Made by a program: the position numbers and the translations under genes. Under the pieces are notes generated by a model, which was given only the letters and a program-made list of their open reading frames with translations, searched no databases and was not told the DNA's origin. This document shows positions 58,326-64,000 of a stretch of 64,000 bases of DNA, in pieces; within the stretch, counting starts at the first letter, position 1; each line of letters starts with the position of its first letter. Location of the stretch: positions 147,067,544-147,131,543 of the forward strand of contig JBAIZL010000001.1 in NCBI GenBank assembly GCA_036971475.1, written 5' to 3'. This DNA is from Prosapia bicincta. Taxonomy: Eukaryota > Arthropoda > Insecta > Hemiptera > Cercopidae.

Positions 58326-58363
<38 letters not shown>

Positions 58364-58364
<1 letters not shown>

Positions 58365-59930
58365 TAATCAGTCATTGGAAGCAACTACTTCTATACATTA
58401 CACAACATCTGATCATAAAGCAGCGACTGCTTAGAACACATACATTACACACATTTACAAGCCACTGACTTCACACAGTTTTAGGTGATTGGAATTGGAT
58501 TTGCTCTTATTAGCTGTATGTTCTGCATTACTGAACATTATACAATTATGGATATGAAAAATTAATCAGTGCTAAGAACACTTCTGTTGAATATGAATGA
58601 TACACATTATCAATATATGATGCTCAAGTTCAAGGAAAAATAAAAACAAGAATTACAGAGAAGAGTAGGGAGGACCTGATATTAAGTAGCTTTCAATTTG
58701 TCCATTGTTGTCACAAGATAAAATAAATTATATAACGTTGGTTAATCAGAATTAGGAAATGCAACATGAGTAAAAGCATTTTCTAATGGTTAGGGAGATA
58801 TCATTCAGAAAAACATTTATAAATAGATAAAACATATTAAAAAGTGTAAAACAAAGTTTTATAAAAAATTTTAGTTTGTGTTTAGATATGTTTATAACTA
58901 GGTTCTGTAGTAATAGAAAGAGTGTGTAGTATAATAAATATAAGAATGATATTTTTCATTGCTATTTTTGTGATTCTATAAATCTGTGCTAATAAATTGT
59001 CTCCATCTGCATAGCCTGTAGCGATACTCTTGTTTTTTTTATAGTGAATTGAGTACATAACAGATTTCTTTTGAATGTTACAATTTGGTATACAATAGCC
59101 CAACGTCTTCATCTTCCATATCAATGAAGTCAAAATATGAAATATTTATAAATTTAATCTTGTAGGCTAATGCTGATCTTGCAACTCATTTTCCTACTAT
59201 TCGCACTCAACTCGTGACAAAACTGTTGAATGTTTTGATTTGTTTTATTTTGATAGTCAAAGTGTTAAGCCAGGCACAGTTAATCAAGAAGGCTTAACAG
59301 ACCCACTTCATGCCCTGAAAGTATTTTAATAGTTGTCAATGATGTACTGACTACCTTATACTTTTGTAGCTCCCTCTTGTTGCAAAGTTTAGAGGATCTA
59401 ATGTAATTGTTCAATTCTAACTTTTTTCAGGTTTTTAGCAGATTTTTTAAAAAGGAAATTCCAAATTAAAATTTTAAAGGAACTATTTATTATTGATTTT
59501 TTTTTTTAAATTAATTAAAATCATTATAAAACACTTTAAAATATCAGAATCTATTATTTTTAAAATTACATGTTACATTTTATTTTAAAAATGTAGTTCA
59601 TAAAACACAATTAATGCAATGTTGAACTCATTCAATGCAACCACAAAACACCTGGTTAGAATTTAGGGAGATACCACATACAAAAATCTTTTTAATCTAA
59701 TTTTTAACACTAGGTTTTTGTATTTAGTCTGATGGTAATTATTAAAAAAATAAGACTTGTTTTTACTCAAAAGAATGTTTCCGTGTAGTTTTGGAGCATA
59801 AGTTAACAGTTGGCTCAAATGTAGTTAATCAAATACTACGTAATATTTGTGTTTCAAATCGCATGAAAAATCTAGTTTTATGCATTTTGAGAAAAAAGCT
59901 AACTAGTAAACTAAAGCTTTAATTTTAAGT
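58364..59930. other. Intergenic AT-rich sequence, no gene recognised
   Basis: Nothing recognised in six frames beyond chance frames under 90 codons. Confidence 0.5.
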
Positions 59931-60105
59931 ATAATTAAATAATACATAACTAAGTGAATACTTAAGAGCTTACTTGCTGACACGTCTAGAAACAATCAAT
60001 CGTTTTATAAAGCTAAGCCTCTACTTTGTAAAAGGAACGATTGTTGCTAAATGCGTCAGCAAGTAAGCTGTTAAGTATTCACTTAGTTACATATTATTTA
60101 ATTAT
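59931..60105. repeat. PLE family D foldback
   Basis: Arms about 59931-59982 and 60053-60105: AACTAAGTGAATACTTAAG..CTTACTTGCTGAC and complement, with a second inner pair ACAATC.ATCGTT/AACGATTGT. The words match the ends of the 45.6-46.4-kb dimer (GAATACTTA...CTTGCTGA). The hammerhead-type box is decayed (TTTCTAGACGTGTC, TGCGTC). No coding sequence. Confidence 0.75.
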
Positions 60106-61191
60106 AGTTTAAGTTAATTCAAGATGATTACAAGCAAATTTAATTTTAAGATCTATGAGAATTATACTTATAATTCATAATTAAATTTCAAACAAAATTT
60201 AAACTTGGGTACCAAAAACAAATAGTATTTTTGTTTTGCGTAAGATACTATTTGTTGGTTTTCCAAAACAATTCTTAGAAATGGATTTCATTGTGTTGAA
60301 GCTCAGATCATACAGAACAAAATAAGATCTACCTGAACTATTACAGTTGTATAATGCAGTTGCAATGCTAGAAAAAGTTTTGCATATTGACAAAACTGGT
60401 TTGTTAAACAGTGGGGCACCTTAGGTTGGCACTAGCACAGTCAACACATTAAAGTAAAAAAATGTATTCTGTAATATACTTTTTTCACACACAAAAGTAT
60501 AATTTTGTATATACATATACTTATAGTCTTATTTTTGAATGTTATATTTTATCTTTAAATCAATTAAAACATTTTAAAAAGAATAATATTTTTTAAGGTA
60601 TCTTAATATCCTTGCTAAATATGTCACAGGTGATAGTGACTTCTTTAAATTAGAACATTCTGAAACCAAAAGTACAGACCATTATAGCATGGAAAGTACA
60701 CTAAAATATCTGTGGGTGTATCAGCAAGCTTCTAAAACTCTTCCAGAAGGTAATGGGATTCATCCATAGACTCTTAAATTTCCAATTAGTCATTTAAAAG
60801 TACTCAAAACTATACCCAAAATTAGGTGTATCCAAAAATGCCTTTTTTTTCTAACGAGACATATTAAAATTATGAAGTTAAGGAACTCTCCAAAAAGAGA
60901 GTAGGATTCCCACAACTCTTCAATATTCATTTTACAATATCAACTCCATACAAATGATATAATTGTGGCATAGCAGTACTGAATGGATGAATCAAGTCAC
61001 ATGAATTAACTTGAAACAAGTAACATAACACCTGTAGTTGTAGTGGCTTCGGATAGACCAGATTATGCAAATAGGTTTTCTATTGCAGCCCTCTGTAAAC
61101 ACATCTGCTCATCAAGAGTCCAAGATAGGTGTCAGTTTTGGGTGTGTGACTTTAAACACTCTCTAGTTGCTTCATTAAATTTAAAACATTA
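60106..61191. other. Downstream of the AAA-like exon, no gene recognised
   Basis: Would contain the 3' UTR of the - strand gene next to 61192. No clear polyadenylation signal close to the stop was seen. Chance frames only. Confidence 0.4.
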
Positions 61192-62670
61192 CTAAAATAA
61201 TATATTTAAAGCATTGTAATTTAAAAACTCTTTTAAAATGTTAACTACTTGTTTAATACCTCTTATAATTCTTATTCTTTTAGAAAATGGATTAATAAAC
61301 TCCTTAAAATTAGACCTGTTTACACCATTTAGAATACTTTCATCTATTTTATAATGATGTAAATAATATGGTTTCATTATATAAAATACATACTGCCAAA
61401 TCTCAGTGTTGGGTATTCTTACTAAGGTAGCACTACTATTATATTTAGTTACATATGAAAGGTAACCCAGGTCAAGAAAGTTTTTTAACAGTAAGTCTCT
61501 TCTACGATCTAAACTGAGATGTAGATATGTCTTTGGGTGTGTCCACATATCTATTAAATCAAATATATCATACATGCTCATATCCTGTGGATATACAATC
61601 ACCAAACTTCTATTGTTCACAAGATCGTCCAGTAAAGACGAGAGAATTGAATGCATGTAGGTTTTTTGTATTGCAGAAAAATAACCAGACTCCGCCCAGT
61701 AAGTACCAACATGGCCAAATTTCAAAAACTTCAAAATAGAATAAGGGCTATAAATTGTTTTGCCTAACGTACAGGAGTAGCCACCGTACCATAAACGTGC
61801 TTTGCTTATAGCATTAGGGCTTAAATTAAAATGGGGATTTTTAAAAAAATCTTCAACTTCTGTTTCAGTAAAACCATAAAATTCAGATAAATCATGATGA
61901 CGCAAAAATTTGAAGAACTTTAGATTGTTAAGGTCTGGAAAACCATTAACGGCAATAGATGATATTCCTGTTATAACACAACCCATGACAAAATCATTCG
62001 ATTTCAAAAGTCTTGAAATTTGGTCCACAATTAGACCTACAAGTTGTCTTATTTCCTTAAAGTGTACATTAAACATGGCCGTTGTAATTAAAGAGTCGTA
62101 CTCATCAATGAGTATGTACACGCTGGTATTTTGGAAATGGGTGTACAAAAATTTAGCCAAATTTGATAAACCATTTTTTGTTTTAAATATGCTTAAATAT
62201 CGAAACTTATCATCACTGCACCAAATAATACAAACATTTTTTTCATCCTCTGTCAACTGAGGACTATTACATAAATATCTGTGCTGCAAAAATGTATTGT
62301 GTATTTTCTTCTTAAGAAAGTCGAAAACAGAATAAATTGAAGTAGTTTCTTCATCAGCCTTTAAATTCACATGAATAACAGGATATTCCCCAAAATGTTT
62401 ATAGAAAAATATCTTTTCTTTTTTGTAAATGTTTAGATTTTGGAAAATTTTAAAATGTGTCTCATTTTTGTTATTTTTTGGTCGTCCAAATTCATCTACA
62501 TTTATTGATAAAAACGATTTTATCATATTCAGATTTGAAGATTTCAAAAATTTTCTTGGAGCTGTTACAAGCGTGAGATTATGCTCCAAAATCTTTTTTA
62601 GTAACAATGTCTTATCAACATATGCAGCACTTTCTACCAGAAGGGGGAAATCATTTTCATCTAGCAAGAC
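61192..62670 (-). CDS. AAA-ATPase-like (PF09820-type) protein, long last exon
   Basis: Open frame of about 490 residues ending in TAG, with no ATG at its 5' end. It begins right after a good acceptor on the - strand (ATTTCTTTGCAG, AG at 62672-62671), so an upstream exon should supply the start. Counting from the exon start, YVDKT lies near residue 19, the hallmark of the AAA-ATPase-like family. The P-loop equivalent near 38-47 reads TAPRKFLKSS where relatives have RPRRFGKS, so the glycine is lost. The Walker B strand VYILIDEYDSLI lies near 186-197. Then follow CVITGISSIAV, FYGFTETEVEDFF, YSPYSILKFL with GTYWAESG, and GYLSY...IPNTEI. All these occur in family order. Prokaryotic members usually continue into a PD-(D/E)XK nuclease domain after the IPN motif; here only about 65 unrelated residues follow. 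The frame is undamaged, unlike neighbouring transposons, which suggests selection. Its function is unknown; nucleotide hydrolysis is doubtful because of the P-loop. Confidence 0.75.
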   Translation of the reverse strand, partial: VLLDENDFPLLVESAAYVDKTLLLKKILEHNLTLVTAPRKFLKSSNLNMIKSFLSINVDEFGRPKNNKNETHFKIFQNLNIYKKEKIFFYKHFGEYPVIHVNLKADEETTSIYSVFDFLKKKIHNTFLQHRYLCNSPQLTEDEKNVCIIWCSDDKFRYLSIFKTKNGLSNLAKFLYTHFQNTSVYILIDEYDSLITTAMFNVHFKEIRQLVGLIVDQISRLLKSNDFVMGCVITGISSIAVNGFPDLNNLKFFKFLRHHDLSEFYGFTETEVEDFFKNPHFNLSPNAISKARLWYGGYSCTLGKTIYSPYSILKFLKFGHVGTYWAESGYFSAIQKTYMHSILSSLLDDLVNNRSLVIVYPQDMSMYDIFDLIDMWTHPKTYLHLSLDRRRDLLLKNFLDLGYLSYVTKYNSSATLVRIPNTEIWQYVFYIMKPYYLHHYKIDESILNGVNRSNFKEFINPFSKRIRIIRGIKQVVNILKEFLNYNALNILF

Positions 62671-64000
62671 CTGCAAAGAAATTATACTAATTTTATAGAC
62701 TACAACATAGAAGCCTAAGCTACTTAGTAATTTTTAATAAATTAATTGAAATTTGAAAAGTAATAGATATTGGAAAATAATAGGTGTTTAATGCTGGATA
62801 TTATAAATGTTGAATAATCTAAATACTTTTTAATATACCATGTAAAGTTACTGTCCATGTTAAATTACGGACAAGTTGGTCTTCTATAATAAAGTAGACC
62901 TACAAATAATGCACTTCAACGCTTTTTGGGCTATAATTGTGTTCTAGAGAATATGTTTTAGTTATTTTGAATGGGAGATGAGGGGTGAAGGTTTCAAACA
63001 GACTCTCTATAAGAAAAGGTCAGTGTATATGATGTATGTGGCTTGTCAATTCTGTGTAATATCAAAGATAGGTTATATCTGAATAGTGCTTGTAATTCCT
63101 GTTTCAAGTTTTATAAAATGTTTGTGTGGAGACAAATTTAATTATGAACTGCTGGTTGCTGACAGTACAAATGAGTATGATTTTTGAAACTGATGATAAA
63201 AGGGAAGATAATATTGCCATAGAAGAACATGTTTTCAATAATTGCAACTTTAAGGGCGACGAAATTTGAAATCAATTAATGAATCAGATCTTAATGACAT
63301 CATTTGGTAAGTTTATATAATATTTTGCAGGACCAGTATGTTTTTTGAACCAAGTAAGTTTGTATGTTCTACAACAACCTCTAGAAAAAACACTAGTGAT
63401 TTACAAACATCATTTATGTCAAAACACTTAACGCTATGATTTAAATGCAAATATGTTGTAAAATCTTTTCACCCAAACAAGGTTAAAACTTTGTTGTTCC
63501 CTGACAATTTTTCAAGCAGTATAGTTGACAGACTTTGTATTTGTAGAAATTTAGACATTTATATTCTTGTTATCGTATTATATTTATTTACTAAATTTTA
63601 ATTTACTAAATTATTATTATTATAGTTGTTATTATCTTTGTTATTAAAAACCAGATAAAATATTTTGGGAATTAACTGCCTACATAATGACAATTCATAT
63701 ATGGTACCTAAAAATATTTGAAAGTACTTCCATAAAACAAAAAATTAGTAATGGGCTAAAACATTAGCCTATAGGTTTAGTTTTGTATGATAGTCACACC
63801 TACTAAAGGATTAAGAAGAGAATATAAAAAATTACTATAATTTTTTTTTAGCCTAAACAATAGACATTAGAGAGTAGGCCTACTTACTACTCATTCAGAA
63901 CTTTGTCAGTCAATACAGTCACGATTTAAACAAGTATTACATTTACTGGCTTGACAACTCCAATAGGCTTACTAGAAAATTTTTTAGAACTTATCATTAT
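62671..64000. other. Region upstream of the AAA-like exon, no gene recognised
   Basis: AT-rich sequence with stops in every frame. An intron of the AAA-like gene should occupy the start of this stretch on the - strand. I could not identify the upstream coding exon or a promoter with any confidence. Confidence 0.4.

Larger units (their letters stand above)
55497..58363. mobile_element. Giant PLE palindrome (head-to-head dimer) in a TA microsatellite
   Basis: (TA)n at 55497-55543, the one-sided tag (55543-55578), left arm about 55579-56937, a 34-base spacer 56938-56971, right arm 56972-58331, (TA)n 58329-58363. Wherever I compared them the arms are identical except that an A run is 9 long in one and 6 in the other, an in-frame three-base difference. 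Each arm is a 5'-truncated PLE with its terminus. Confidence 0.93.

Noticed and set aside
60199..60393. 64-codon - strand frame near the AAA-like gene, considered as a further exon
   Set aside because: It lies downstream of that gene's stop and has no convincing splice sites.
1..64000. CRISPR arrays, operons, ribosome binding sites, prophage
   Set aside because: The window is animal nuclear DNA with spliced genes; no regularly spaced direct repeats with unique spacers were found.

Overview
This is an AT-rich animal nuclear DNA window (long introns, GT-AG splice sites, TA microsatellites, many decayed transposons). The only clearly conserved host gene is the 3' part of an insect fasciclin-1 (Fas1) gene. 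An insect is therefore very likely, and a hemipteroid is plausible, but the sequence does not fix the species.

Layout. Fas1 runs on the + strand from 2556 to 44600 as seven exons: 2556-2716, 21031-21273, 26122-26333, 29606-29768, 32469-32610, a 33-base microexon at 35542-35574, and 44395-44600. The exon phases join perfectly. They encode the end of fasciclin domain 2, domains 3 and 4, and a C-terminal GPI-anchor signal. The earlier exons lie upstream of the window. At 61192-62670 on the - strand an intact single long exon encodes an 'AAA-ATPase-like' (PF09820-type) protein of about 490 residues. Its P-loop is degraded, it ends where prokaryotic relatives would continue into a nuclease domain, and it may have been acquired by transfer.

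Almost everything else is mobile DNA in the Fas1 introns and downstream. There is a complete but frameshifted mariner (8892-10203) and a second mariner fragment (about 28.56-29.06 kb). There is a piggyBac-like element with TTAA ends (12628-14833) and two probable piggyBac relics (about 4.7-5.5 and 5.7-7.1 kb). A GC-rich pogo/Tigger-type MITE (3428-4143) and a Tigger transposase relic (40755 to about 42530) are present. A Tc1-like transposase relic (about 18.08-19.69 kb) is interrupted by a 5'-truncated LINE with a 16-bp target duplication. A second LINE 3' end carries a 6 x 51-bp repeat (11.23-12.32 kb). A BEL/Pao gag relic lies at about 22.7-23.09 kb.

The dominant and most interesting class is Penelope-like elements (PLEs). 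About 14 loci from at least eight families are present. Some have GIY-YIG endonuclease ORFs (24.0, 42.6, 51.7 and 56-58 kb); others are bare foldback palindromes. Many are head-to-head inverted dimers. The largest is a nearly perfect 2.75-kb palindrome (55579-58331), both arms of which keep the same open reading frame. Nearly every locus carries a hammerhead-ribozyme-like core. In eight families the box GAA is followed by a palindrome that starts with A and ends with T and then a non-G base, and the palindrome differs from family to family (ACGT, AACGTT, ACGCGT, ACATGT, ACGGCCGT, ATGTACAT, ATAT). That covariation is what a short stem III able to dimerise would predict. Three loci of one family sit inside (TA)n microsatellites, which suggests a target preference.

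Fas1 and the AAA-like gene are convergent and show no functional link. All family assignments come from reading the translations by eye; no database search was run.
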